From: Clavulina sp. PMI_390
Taxonomy: Eukaryota > Basidiomycota > Agaricomycetes > Cantharellales > Hydnaceae
Assembly: GCA_015039315.1 (NCBI GenBank)
Contig: WIDE01000002.1
Span: 1,084,515 to 1,148,514 of the forward strand
DNA length: 64,000 bases
Direction: 5' to 3'
Shown here in pieces: positions 13,992-25,800 of the stretch. How positions within the stretch are numbered: the stretch's first letter is position 1; every line of letters starts with the position of its first letter. Position numbers and translations under genes: made by a program. The notes beneath the pieces were generated by a model, which saw only the letters and a program-made list of their open reading frames with translations, was not told where the DNA came from and made no database searches.

Positions 13992-15151
13992 ATGCCGTCC
14001 AAAGCCACCAAAGCCCAAGCAGCTGACAACTTCTCAATGCGCTTTTCGCCGGGTAGCGCCGTCTTTCTGGTCCAAGGCGTTCGGTTCCGCGTGAGTTTTC
14101 CTTTTCTCTGTGACCAGCACCCTTGCTCATGATCACTCTGCTTATTTAGATACCAAAGGCACTCTTGCAGCATAATAGTGGAGTCCTCGCTTCTATGTTC
14201 GAGGATGCGCAAGGATCAGATAATGATACAATACAGCTCGACGATCCTTTGGAGCCTTTTGAGGATCTGGTAGCCATGCTACTCACGTATGCCAGAATAT
14301 TACTAAGATCTCATGTCAGTTGTTGGATCCTAACGGGTGATACGTTGTATTATAGCCCCCTCAAATCCTGCTTGAACCCCAAATTACCGATTGCGAGTGA
14401 TCTGAAGCGACTCCTCAGTTTGTTTGTGGTTTTGCGGAAATACCTCATTGATGAGCTGGCGGGGCATGTGAAGGAGCTCATCCTACCCCTCATCACGCCA
14501 GAATCGCTTCCTAAGAGGCTCAGCAAGCACCTCACGGCGGCGGACGTCATTCGCATCGCACATCTTGTAGATGATTTGTCCCTTGCCGAGACCGCTCGAT
14601 GCATTCTTCTGGATAGAATCTGGGCACGTGAAAGTTCGACGCCACCGCTCAATATTCTACGCTTTGGACAGGACCTTGGAGAGAAGGAAATAATTGGCGC
14701 AGCTTATTATCAACTGGTGCTGCTTGGACGTGATGCCTGGCCAGGGTTGGGCCTCAGTGCCGAGGAGCAAAAGATCCTCCTAGATGGCATGATTCATTGC
14801 GGGGAGAGGGCACAGCGAATCCTCCTCAGTTTCACGCAGCATTCCAGCGATGGCGAAAAGGACCCGTTCATTGGGGTATGCTGCTGGGGTTTTAGTGGGA
14901 TTAGCAGCAACTCTAACACGCAGAGGCGATTTTCTGTGCTCTTTGAACAGCTTGGAAAGCGCAAGCTGCACTGGTTTGATTATGTTGGGCATGTGGAGAT
15001 TATCATTGAGGTTGCGCATCAGACCCCCGTCTGTTCTCGCCACAATTATGGAGATCAGTTCATAGCTCTAAAAAAGGAGGTCTATTCGTACTTCATCCCT
15101 GCGAGTACTGTAACTACTGCGCCTCCAGCGCCTGCTGTAGGCGGGGCGTAA
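13992..15151 (+). CDS. BTB/POZ-like domain protein, array copy 4 (beta type)
   Basis: Three exons encode about 350 residues and follow the layout of copy 2: start exon to VQGVRFR, second exon IPKALLQHNSGVLASMFEDA, and a third exon with LRKYLIDELAGHVKELI. It shares GEKEIIGAAYYQLVLLGRDAW and the KKEVYSYF end with copy 2. The tail is Thr/Ala/Pro-rich. The frame is intact. It completes the second alpha-beta block of the array. Function is unknown. Confidence 0.77.
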
Positions 15152-15543
15152 TGTCTGCTTCGATCTCATACCCCTTACACAATTACCTATGTTTATCTTG
15201 CTTAGTTCATTTGAGATCGTGAGTGACCTACTATGCTGTGACGCTGAGGGCTTGAGTGCACCAGCATGGCCAATTTGCCGCGTTGTATGTGTATCGTCGA
15301 GTACAGGGATCCATAGGGACTATACACAGGAAAGCATAATCACAATAGCAGCTAGGCTGGGTCTTACGAGTGATATCCTAAGTCATTCAGCTATTACAGA
15401 ATATATTCATATGGCGTCACCACTGTTCGCAATGGAAGTTGATTAATATGATGAATTGTGAGCATGGAACTACACTTATTACTATACTCGGTGAGATGCA
15501 GTGCAATCTCATTTTCGAAGTCATAATTGGATCAAGCCAAAGT
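15152..15543. other. Convergent 3' intergenic region
   Basis: BTB copy 4 and the ferric reductase end towards each other across this 392-base gap. It is AT-rich and should hold both 3' ends. No gene was found. Confidence 0.5.
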
Positions 15544-17861
15544 CTACCAACTAAAGCTCTCTTCATAGTAATCGACCTGTACGCCACCATTCGCGTCAGC
15601 GTGGGTTGCAGCGTATCTCGTATCATCCACAAATCCATCGGGACCACAAGCAATGACCGCCATCTTGCCTTTCGTCCCTGCGGTGACCGACTCCTGAGAG
15701 GCAGCGACGGACTCGACAAGTGAGGGACGACCATGCGACCAGGTCACTGTGATGTAGGGCGCAAGGGCGTCATACCGGGCCTGGATACTCGACTCGAGCT
15801 CAGAAGATGCGGTAGCGACAGTGGTGTGCATCTCGATGGTGTATGGAAGAGCAGTACCTTTCTTTTCAAAAGACGGGTTGGCGGCACGAAGAGAGGCAGC
15901 AACCTCCTCGAAATAGGGGAGAGCATAGGCAGCGGTGGATACCGTCTTCATCGCCCAAACGAAATACACAGGTGTGCGTTCGAATTGGGCCTCCGCGTCG
16001 GAGACAGGAGAGGTGCGAGAGAGAGCGAGACGAATGGTATCCCGTCGGATAGCGTCAATGAAAAACGGGATCATGTACGTGGAGCCGATGCCACCTGCGG
16101 CGAGATGAAAGAAGTGATAAGAATCCAGATCCAGGGCATGTCCGTATGGACCATCGACGAACACCGTCAGTTGTTCGCTACCATCAGTTCGCCCGAGCCT
16201 CTTCGCCAGGCTCTTGGTGATACCAGCCCTCGGAACCAGGGCCAAGTCGATATAGGCCCGCTCTTCTGCCAGAGGAGCCGAGCTCACCTCGCCGCCAGTC
16301 TTCTCGTTGTCCTCACTGTGTTCACCGGGAGCAGGGGCTACGAGAGGCGGGGGAACCAGTCCACTGCTGACAACAGTGAATGGGTGGCACCCGAGGAGCT
16401 GAATGCCGGGAATGGAAATATACACATGCTGGCCAGGAGCCCACAACTCGTTCGTCACCGACGCCCGGCGCGCTGCTGGACCAACAGGGAAGATACGCAA
16501 CACGAATGGAGGAGCCCCCTCAGACGAAGGCGAAGTATCCAGGATGGAATTTGGGACCGTGGAGACAAGTGTCGCCTTTGAGAAGCGGGGGGCAGAAGAT
16601 GATGAGAGGTTGACGTTGAGAACGAACAAGCGCAGAAGGCGGCACGCTCGTTCAAAGGTCCAGAATGCAATAGCGGTATAGCAATAGTTGAGGTATTCAT
16701 CGTACTACGAGGACGGAGCCTGTTAGCAAGGGGTATTTAGCGCTCAAGCAGCGCTTTGTCTTACCAAATCGTATTCAAGCAAATGGACATGGTAGTAAAC
16801 TCCCACAATAGTTAACGCAGCGAAGAGGATGTGGATTATGATAAAAGTCTGCAACCAAGACACATGAAATTAGGTTCTGGACATATATAAACATACGACT
16901 TGCCTCGTATCCAATATGCCTCAGCTTCCGAATGCTCAGACCCCACAAGATAGATAGGAACGCCATCGCAGCCACACCCCAGTTCCAATAAGGCTCAAAC
17001 GCCAAGAGCCAATTTGCGTGTCCACCCAAGTATAGAGTATCCACGGTATACGCCATCGCATGGACGAAGGACTGGACAACCACGATACGGGCAACCCAGC
17101 GATGGAAAAGCATGAGAGTGGGAAATGTAACATAACCGCGAGTGAGGAGAGCAATGGGCGAGTTTCGGCCAGCCAGGAGGTAGACGAGCACCATCTGAGC
17201 GGTGGCTAGCACGCCAGCCCGATCAGCGACATATCGGATGAGCTGAGGATAGGTTGTTTCTCCAGGGAAACTGAGCACGACGTGTAGCATCAGTACGTCA
17301 TGGCCAACATTGTCTCGTAATGGTGACAGATATAAAATTCCAACAACTCACTAAATGTTCTCTTCGGGGTCGCTAGGCGTGTAGAAGGCGGTCACTCCGA
17401 CAATGTTTGCGATCCAGAGAGCAGCTATGGCTAGCGTCTCCCATCTCAACCCAACGTGAAGAGAGATCCAAGCACTGGCATCCCAACCACGGCGTTTAAT
17501 AGCAGGAATAATCGTGACGGTTCGTGCGTGTCGTTTACCAAACGTCGGGGAGAAGAAGAAACGCTTGATGGGTCTTAGAAGAGGGATGCTCAAACGAGAG
17601 AAAATAGGCGCGATAGCGGCGAGGATGGTGGCGATCCCAAACGACCCTAAAATAACGTAGCTGCGAGGAAGAGATGTATCAGGTGTCCATAGAGGCGGAA
17701 AGGCGAGTAAAGTGGATCACAACACACCTGAGGATAGACGGCGAGAGGAATGAGTTATTCTTATACGAGATGATTGAGTCCCATCCTGCCTGCGTCTCAT
17801 TGGCAGGAAGAGTGTTGATATAGTCGATGTCGTCCTGTTCAATGATCCAAGGGGCCTTCAT
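15544..17861 (-). CDS. Ferric reductase transmembrane component (FRE family)
   Basis: The start at 17861 opens with MKAPWIIEQDDID, and the product is about 730 residues over several exons. The membrane half carries the two bis-heme histidine pairs in the usual H-x13-H spacing: FHRWVARIVVVQSFVH, and the pair spanning IIHILF to VYYH. The cytosolic half has the FAD-binding HPFTV block and the NADPH-binding GGIGSTYMIPF block, and the chain ends near CGPDGFVDD with a short tail. FRE enzymes pass electrons from NADPH through FAD and two hemes to reduce extracellular Fe3+ or Cu2+ before uptake at the plasma membrane. All cofactor motifs are present. Upstream GATA-type sites suggest iron-dependent repression. 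Confidence 0.92.
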
Positions 17862-18030
17862 GGTAGGCAGCTAGAGGGTTCTGAAGACTGCCACGCAAGA
17901 AAAGGAGGGACGGGGGAAGGGGAGGGGAGGAGGGTAGGTCCGCCTTTTATCTAATCAGATTGCGATTAGATTTGAACCTTACCGGACCGGCCTTCAGCGA
18001 GAAGAAAAAAAAAAGAATTCGGTGTGGGAG

Positions 18031-18039
18031 ATCAGATAA
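18031..18039. promoter_or_regulatory. Candidate iron GATA-factor site (ATCAGATAA)
   Basis: The sequence exactly matches the ATCWGATAA element known for fungal iron-responsive GATA repressors (Urbs1, SREA, Fep1 type). It lies about 170 bases upstream of the ferric reductase start. The match is seen directly; binding is inferred. Confidence 0.55.
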
Positions 18040-19064
18040 GATGGGCTCGCTTGTTATCAGTGAATTGAGGAGGATGTGGTTGGAAAATTCTTGACCCGCA
18101 TGTTGGGTACCGCCTACCTACTTCGGTACCAAAAAGTGCATCATATGACCCGGGGCTCCTTTCACCCTCGTTTTGAGTGCCTGGGACGCCTTCCGAGCTA
18201 CGAAAACTCCCGTAACAACTGAACATGCGTTGCGTCGAGTCGAGAACTCAACCTTCCTGTGACAGGATGCGCGGCTGCTCATCGCGAGAGTCACTGTCCA
18301 TGGTGACTAATAGGAGGGAGGTAGCTACAGAGGCAAGACAGAGAGTTGTCTTTGGGTGGCAGCGCCCACACTGATCCAAAGCGTTAATTGGGTGAATAGC
18401 CGAGAACGCGCGAATGGAAAGAAGCACACGAAGAGCACACCACGAGCATTTAATAGAAGGGCCGAAGAGCATAATTCGTCATTCAAAGGGAGAATGACCT
18501 CAATATTATCGCGGTTGGAGACGCTTTATCGGGGCTGCGTCTGCCTTGACCGACAGACGTAGTCGATCTAGGACCTGCGCCGAGAGGGTGTCTTCAGGTC
18601 CTTGTATCTATATTACGTGGTACTGGCACTCATCCCAATGTCGCCAGCCAAAGCACACTTGTACAACCACGTACGAGCTCTTGCTAAGGCCGACCCAAAT
18701 TTGGCTCACAGATCTCGATGGCAGAGTGAGCAAACGGGCACGCGCCATGTGGAAACCTTGGCGAGGCTGCCGTTACCCAAGGCTTATTTGGAAGTGAAGC
18801 TCAGGCACCACAAGGTGAGAAGAGACCTACGCAATCTCAGACGCGTTGTTGATATTTGCTTCTGCCAAGAGGAATTACGTAACGGCTCCCCACACCATTT
18901 CTGGAATCAGATTACTGCGGTTTTTGAGTCACCGATGGCCAGTGCAAGCCAGAACGAATTAAATGATGGTTGAATCGCACAAAAAGCACAAAAAAATCGC
19001 ACTATTGCTCTACCAAGCTTGAGCAATGGGGAACGATTCGGCCGATGCGGGTAATCCGTTGGGA

Positions 19065-19081
19065 AGATAACGTTATCTGAT
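19065..19081. promoter_or_regulatory. Palindromic double GATA element plus second ATCWGATAA match
   Basis: AGATAACGTTATCT at 19065-19078 is a perfect 14-base palindrome made of two head-to-head GATA cores. Overlapping it, TTATCTGAT at 19073-19081 is the reverse complement of the ATCAGATAA iron element. It is about 1.2 kb upstream of the ferric reductase, with no intervening supported gene. Confidence 0.4.
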
Positions 19082-20133
19082 TAGATGTCAATACAAAAGC
19101 GTGCCGCTGGACCTTCCGACCTTCTGCCATTCAGTTCCCCTTGGACAAATATCTACTTTATACCGACTATTCCACGACGACGGTACACATAAAGATGAGA
19201 GAAAATGCAATGAGAGAGTTTCCCAAAAGTCTCTGGGACGACCCCAAATAATGTGTCCAGGGGATGAAGATATAGTGTAAGTAACAGCCCGCCTAGAACG
19301 AGGCGGCTATGCATTTATCCCCCCCCCCCCGATTCGGCTGAGCCAGGGGGATAGCGCCGTCGCATGTAGCGGGTAAGGCTAAATGATCAGGGCTGAGGCG
19401 TCCGAATAGCGTTGCTCTTTGTCCCTGTTCCAGAAAGAAAAGAAGAAGAAAAAACCTTACTGGAATGAAATAATATTGGACGGGTACGCCATATCCAGCG
19501 GTTTTAGATGTTGGCTGCGGGAGTACGAGGATCTGGAACTCCGGCAGCGGAGGGAATGCGACAGGCGTATGCGGCAAACGGAACGATCTTTCTGACCGAT
19601 GATAAATAAGGGACTGACAGTCTAACCCCGGAATGGCCTCCCTTTGGCTCGATTAAGCCGGGCGATTTTTTGTTACTGCGGGATTTCTGCGTCGTCGCCT
19701 TCCGTCCAGTGCTGCATTTTGCGAGTTGTGACCGAACGTGACACCGAGCTTCTGCGTCAGATTGTTTACTGACGAATGAAGAACGACATCGTCCATCTCT
19801 CGCTGCCGCATTGATATTCGAGCCGAGGTGACCCACTTCGCCGCGTAAATGTGACTCGCTCCTGCCGGTGCCTGCTCCCTTCCACGTCTGCTCGTGAGCC
19901 CAAACCAACTCATGTGCGGTTGGCAAGTTTGCTGGTGGCTGTCTGCCTAATATCGAGATCAATTTAACTGAGATATCTTGGATCCTATCTGAATAACTCA
20001 TCTATTTCTTTCTCCTCGCATCGCAAGATTTAATCGCCTTTCCTCTCATCTCGCGTGAGTAAGCTTTGTGCCATCAGAAAAAGTCGGCCCGTTTTTCAGC
20101 CTGTTTGGCTTGTTTTCGTGTCTGAAACGGGTA

Positions 20134-20223
20134 CCCTTTGTTTGGATTGAATTGATCCGTTTCGAGTTTGGCCCGTTTGGCCCTCTAAACAGGCCAAACG
20201 GCCCAAACGGGCCAAACAAAGGG
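20134..20223. repeat. Foldback (nested inverted repeat)
   Basis: An outer perfect 12-base inverted pair, CCCTTTGTTTGG (20134-20145) and CCAAACAAAGGG (20212-20223), encloses an inner 17-base pair (20166-20182 and 20192-20208, one mismatch) around a 9-base loop. The units are built from GTTTGGCC repeats, and related GTTTGG words occur just upstream. It could be a small non-autonomous element or a hairpin-forming relic. Confidence 0.6.
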
Positions 20224-20693
20224 TCCGAGGGTATTTGCTGATGCCTGTCTCTTCCGCTCCCTGCTTTCTCGCTGACCGTTCAACCTAAGGGGTCAATCGG
20301 GGCAGCCCTCCGCTGTCTTAGCTTACTGATATCCGTCAGTGCTGTGGTGCGAAACGCCCAAAAGCCACCTTGCCTCACAATTCGGCTCTCCGCCGCAGGC
20401 CAGACCGAGCATCATAGATTCGAACTGAGCTATCAGAAATCGATATCTTGTATCCCTTCAAGTGGGATTGGTACCTTCCGACTCCGGGATTATAACGACC
20501 AACTCAGTAGCCGGCCACAAAGCACTGGTTCATTCGTGACTGAGAAAAACGTTTATAGCGGTTGTGATCTGCCTAGCAGTGCAGCCTGGCGACACTCCTA
20601 GAGGGCTTGATACTCCAGTTACACCATCCCGTCAGATGCTCCAAAGCGGCTCCGGGTTGACCGACATCTAGCACCCCTCGCACCGCTGTCATT

Positions 20694-20713
20694 GGCCACG
20701 GGTACCCGTGGCC
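20694..20713. repeat. Perfect 20-base palindrome
   Basis: GGCCACGGGTACCCGTGGCC reads the same on both strands with no spacer. It lies in the gene-poor region about 290 bases before the hemerythrin-like gene. No known regulator site is assigned. Confidence 0.5.
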
Positions 20714-21001
20714 GATCCATCGGTGCTGCCTCCCAACGCACTGCCTTCAGGAAGGCGCACAAAGTTATCGTTAGGGTAGCAGCCCGAACACCGATAGCTG
20801 GAGTAAATCAGAAACTGATCCTCCAACAAAATCCTATACCTTTCACTCACAGATCTAGCGCCCAGCCTGATGCTTCGATCGGCTCACCACCGTGCTACGC
20901 TTTTGTCAAGGGATTAGTCCCACTGTATCAGCCATATTTAACGGCAAGGATGCTACCCTCTGCACCAGACACCCCACCCAACTTACTCATCTCGCTCTGT
21001 C

Positions 21002-21897
21002 ATGAACGCTTCCTCGACCATTCTGGCTACTCAAGATGATATCCGGATCATTTATGAAGTCAGTGATATCTAACGCCATCTTGTGCACCACCCTCTAATG
21101 ATGCGTGCATCAATGTCACTAGACCTGGAAGTTGTCTAGTGGAACAACGCACGACGTGTTGACTGATGACATCAGATGGCGAGCGACAATCTACCTGGTG
21201 TGTCGCTTTCCCTCTGGTCAAGACAACTTCTCACCAGCTTACCTATCTTCTACTAGGCATGGAAGGACGTGTTCATTTATCCTGCCATGGAGAAGGTGCT
21301 TGGAGCTGACGCTGTGCACAAGGATCGTGAACTCTTTGCACCGGTACGTATTGTTCTCTATTATCGCGGATGTCGCTGACTCTATCATTATCCCCTTAAA
21401 GGCCAAAGCTCTTGTGAGAGAGCTCGATAAGCACATCGAGGTAGTATGCGGAACTGTCATCCAACCTACTCAATATCCCGTCGTCGACAGACCCGCTGCA
21501 GACCCTGTTGTCGAGAAGCTGTGGGCCGCTTTGCTTCCCGCGTTCGCTCAGTAAGCCAGCCCGCGAATCAAGTCCGTGCGCCCGAGCTTCGTACCAGGTG
21601 TTTTTCTCTCTCAGTGTGCAGGAAACTTTGCCTGCTTTTGAAGCGAAACTCAGCAAGGAAGAGACTACCGAGATATTCAAGGGTTTCGACGGCCTTCGCA
21701 AGATCTGGGCACTCAAGTTAGCATATATTCTGTCAATTCCGCTGAAGAATACCACATATCTAATTCCTAAATCTTGTAGCCTTGCGACTCCTTGGTACCA
21801 ACGCAACCACATCTACAGAGACGGCGGTGATCAGCTAGATCGGCCGGCTAGCGAGCTGGCGCAATTGTACAAAGATTTCATGGCAGCACTCCCTTGA
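21002..21897 (+). CDS. Hemerythrin/HHE-like four-helix protein with most metal ligands replaced
   Basis: A spliced model of about 205 residues starts at 21002 (MNASSTILATQDDIRIIYE) and joins to TWKLSSGTTHDVL at about 21123. It continues through IYLAWKDVFIYPAMEKVLG, DRELFAPAKALVRELDKH, PAFAHVQETLPAFEAKLS and a tail LATPWYQRNH. The blocks YPAMEKxLG and H(V)xxxLPxxExKLS, with their spacing, are those of fungal and bacterial hemerythrin HHE domains. By my alignment, the helix-1 His, the second-helix His/Glu pair and the His of the usual EEH block are Gln, Trp/Asp and Phe here; one His remains in AFAHVQ. The protein may therefore not bind a di-iron centre. Family assignment is by eye, and other helical folds remain possible. 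Confidence 0.55.
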
Positions 21898-22868
21898 AGG
21901 GGTGACTGAGACGGCTGCTTCATAGTTTGTATCTCCTCATGTAGCATTGGATGCTCCTTCAAGAGCAGGGGAAGTTGATAAATAATGCCAGCGCAAGTTG
22001 GGTTGATCACCCATCTGATTCGGCCTGTAGCTCGTTGCATTGTATAGGGTTGCCGCAAATTTCAAATGTCAGATCTCGAATATGGTCGCGTTGGTTGAGG
22101 GGCCTCTAATTCCTTCGAAGAACATCAGCATAAAGTGGGGTACGATCAGTCTTCCACGTTTGATACAGATTTGGAAATTTTCTGAGGGGGTCGGACCCCT
22201 CGCGGTAGATATGTCACGTTACAATTCAGGACCGTCCGAGGTACCAAGGGACCATGTTTACTTGAAGAGCATCCGTTAGTCTGCTGGTCATGCGTTCTGA
22301 AGCGATAACACCTCGTACATGTAGCTATTGATCAGGCAGGCCGTGGAAATTTTCAAGTTGGGCCCCGAGGACTGTACGTAGATGGGGCGGGGTGGCGCTT
22401 CTCTTCGGGGCTTCTTTTCGCTTTGAGTCGTCGATGGAGGTGGCGTATGATTCTTCCCAGTGTTGGAGCGATGAGGTCATGATGCAATAGCTGCAACTGA
22501 TGCTTCCATACTGGTGAGTGCGGGTGCTGAGGACGACTACAAGACAAGGCAGCATGCCCAGCTTCTATCAAGCCATCCACAAATGCTGTGAGCTTGTGCG
22601 TGTGTTGCTCATGAAACTGGTTTGGATGCGTCCAGACTTGTGGAGCTGCGCAAATCGCGTCGTGACGTAAGCGTGACAATCCGCGATTTTGCGTCCGAGT
22701 TGCCTGTCGACACGATTCGAAGGGAGCCATGACGTCGTCTATGTCTCATTTCCCCATATTACTGCTCACCCTCGAGGCGCCATTCACCACTCCCCATCAT
22801 CGACACTACCTCCCTTCCAACCACAATCGCTCAGGACGTCGTCGACGTTGCCATCAGCGCCACACACC
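21898..22868. other. Intergenic before the tricalbin gene
   Basis: This 971-base gap separates two plus-strand genes. A minus-strand frame with ATG runs from 22730 to 22353 (125 codons, His/Arg-rich) but has no recognisable domain. The last 150 bases should be the promoter and leader of the tricalbin gene. Confidence 0.45.
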
Positions 22869-25800
22869 ATGTCCCAAACAGGGCCGACCCACCACAAGTT
22901 TGGCGAAGGCTATTCTGGCCGCAACCCCGTCCCCACCGTCCAGTCATTCCGCGCGCAGCATGCAGAAGATAAACTGCAAACCGCCGCGCATCCTCCGCCT
23001 ACAGACCCGTCTACACCACCTCGTGACGGCGACGCGGACTCTGACGTCGGGTCAGACTCGAACACCGCGGTAACTAGCCCCACAAGTCCTGAGATGTCCA
23101 AGGCCCCGCTCCCTCTTGCCGTCGACAAGGACCTCCCTCCCAAACCTGCTCCCACTCCTGCCGCCGTTCAAGATGACGCTTCTAAGCAGCTGGACTCTGG
23201 CAAGAAGCAAGGCGAGAGCAAGGAAGAGGTTATGGCCAAGGCCAATGCCAACAAAGAGAAGCCTACTGATAGGCTGAAGAAGAACAAGGCCGAGCGCATC
23301 GCTCGCGACCCTGTCACTGGGCTCGATGTCGTCATCAAGGACGCCGAGTTCTCTTGTGCGTCCGCTCCCATGACTGATATCCTCCCACCTAAACTAACGA
23401 ATAACCATAGCATACGACAATGCTGCGCTTGATCCTGAAAATCCCAAGCCTGGTCCAGCCCTGCAGCCTCCTACTGGCGGGTAAGTATTGGTGCCTATCT
23501 ATACTTTGGCAAAAGGCTCATTTCCTTCCAGCACTCGGTCCGCGAAACACCAGACCCCCAAACCCGTCCAACCAACTAATGTCTCATTCCAACCTTATCC
23601 ACCTGAGATTTCGACCGAGTCGATGAAAGGGTTCCTGGGACACATGGACAAAATGGGCTACGCGCTCGCCGCTGGTCTGGCTGCCATCTGGGTTTTCACC
23701 GTCTTCGGTCGCGGGTACGTTTCCGTGTCAGAACGGCCCTGCCGACTTGGCAGTCCACTGACACGCATGACGACAGATTCTGGACATTCCTTTTCCGCAC
23801 ATCACTCATCGGCACCGTCGCGTTTGGTGCGTTCTCAATGATCAGCATCACCAGGCGCAACATGGAGAAGGAGCTTGAACGAGTAAGTAGTTTATCTCAT
23901 TCAATTTCAGGCAGGAGAAATCTCACCATTTGTGAGGGTAGATTCGCATGGACCTCCATCGCGTTCGCGGCGAGAAGTTCTCACCCCCAACACCCGAAAG
24001 CGTCGAATGGCTCAACGCTCTGTTGAAGACGGTCTGGGGACTCATTAATCCCGACATGTACGTTACCCTTGAGTCTGCCTTGATCAGCTTCTGACAGTTC
24101 AACAGGTTCATCTCCGTTGCTGATATGGTCGAGGACATCATGCAAGCCTCTCTTCCTAGTTTCATTGTACTTCTCTCCCTCCCTTGCTCCACGAATGATA
24201 TACTCACAAATATATTTTAGGACGCTGTCAAAATTTCCGATCTCGGTCAAGGTTCCAATCCAGTTCGCATCGTCGCTATGCGCGGCCTGCCCGACCAGCC
24301 AGGTGATAAGTCTTATCCTCGCGAGGAGTGGATCGACCAAGGCAAGCCTGTTTCTTTGACTCCCGAGGAGGAAGCAAAGAAACGTGAGGAGGGAAGAGAG
24401 GATGCTAGCTTAGAGGATCAGAGTGGTGACTACGTTGTATGTTGGAGCTCATGTTCGTTTTGGTGATTGGTATGTTGACTAGATCTCCTCTACAGAACAT
24501 GGAAGTCGCGCTCAGCTACCAAGCCAAGCCTGGCGAACACGGTGATAGCCTCCGCACCCATAATATCCACCTTATGCTCGAGTTCTTCCTGGGCCTGTAA
24601 GTCGCCTTTTCTATAGTCCGGCATTGGGTGGACCGCTAATTTATGTTTGTAGGTATGACTGGCTTCACATCCCGATCCGTACGTCGCGTTTTGCCAAGCA
24701 TCGTCGTATCCTGCCTGCTCACTTGTCTTTTCTGCAGCCATTTACGCTGTTGTTGAAGGATTTGCTGTCACTGCTCGCCTCCGTCTCCAGCTTGTCGCTG
24801 AAGCCCCATTCATCCGGTGCGTGTTAAAATCTGCACCAAGCGTTTCTGCGCGCTCTGCTAACCTCCTACCTTCATTACAGCAACCTCACCGTCACCCTCA
24901 TGGGCGTTCCCAAAGTCGAGGTCTCCGTAGTGCCAATGTCTAAGCACCTCCCCAATATCCTTGATCTCCCTCTCATTTCGGGTTTCGTGCAGTCTGCAAT
25001 CGCGGCTGCTGCGAATGAATACGTCGCCCCGAAGAGCATGACTCTGAACTTGGCACAGATCCTGATGGGTGATGGTATCAAAAAGGATACAGTTGCTGTT
25101 GGTATACTGATGATCAAGATCCGACATGCGAAGGGCTTGGGCGCCCAGGATCGTAGTGGAAGTAGTGATCGTACGTACATTCTTTTCTCTTTTCTTGTTT
25201 GGTCTGGAAGTGGACGGCTAGCTCACTTTCTCCTGCTCTCATAGCTTACGTTGTGATGGCGTACACTAAGCTTGGCAAACCCCTCTACTCGTCCAGAATT
25301 ATTCTTCAGGATCTCAATCCGGTATTTGAAGAAACTGCTGTGAGTGACTTTATCCCCACCAAGCTGTCCCATCGCTGACACCGTTCAAAGTTCCTCCTTG
25401 TTACCGCGGATGAGATCAATGCTCAGGAAGATCTCAGCTTGCAACTTTGGGACAGCGACAAGTGAGTCGCTGCTGACTGCTGACGATCCTGCTGGATACT
25501 AAAATGTAACATTTGCAGACAAAGTGCAGACGATCTCGTAGGCCGTGTAATCGTTTCCCTCAAGGAATTGATGAAAGATCGCAACGTTATGCATGACCGC
25601 GAGGATACGCTCTCTGGCTTCCAAGATGCGGACAGTATGCCAGGTACCATTTCCTGGTCCGTTGGATATTATGACAAGGTGCAGTCTATCTGTCTTGTGT
25701 TGTGCAACGTCCCAGCATTAAAGCCACATGCATTCAGGCTCCCCTAAACCGAGCGATTCAAAATAAGCCCGAGGATGCAATCCCAGATGCCGAAGATCTT

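Larger units (their letters stand above)
17862..21001. other. Long gene-poor region (about 3.1 kb)
   Basis: No gene with family similarity or a spliceable model was found. Uninterrupted frames exist at 19504-20001 (-, 165 codons with ATG) and within 18602-18973 (+), but neither shows a recognisable domain. The stretch does hold GATA elements, a run of 12 C at 19319-19330, a foldback at 20134-20223 and a 20-base palindrome at 20694-20713. It may contain eroded mobile-element sequence, but no transposase was recognised. Confidence 0.5.

Noticed and set aside
18602..18973. Plus-strand open frame of about 120 codons
   Set aside because: The first codon is TTG and the inner ATG frame is only about 110 residues, with no family similarity.
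19319..19330. Run of 12 C
   Set aside because: A simple homopolymer with no associated structure; it may also be length-uncertain from sequencing.
19504..20001. Minus-strand open frame of 165 codons with an ATG
   Set aside because: No recognisable domain, biased composition, overlapping frames on both strands, and no splice-supported extension. Kept only as a remark in the gene-poor region.
20405..20450. tRNA-like A-box and TTCGAA words
   Set aside because: The A-box-like TAGCTCAGTT has no B-box at the right distance, and the T-arm stem does not pair.
22353..22730. Minus-strand 125-codon frame upstream of tricalbin
   Set aside because: It is His/Arg-rich with no domain and overlaps the probable tricalbin promoter; it is likely chance.
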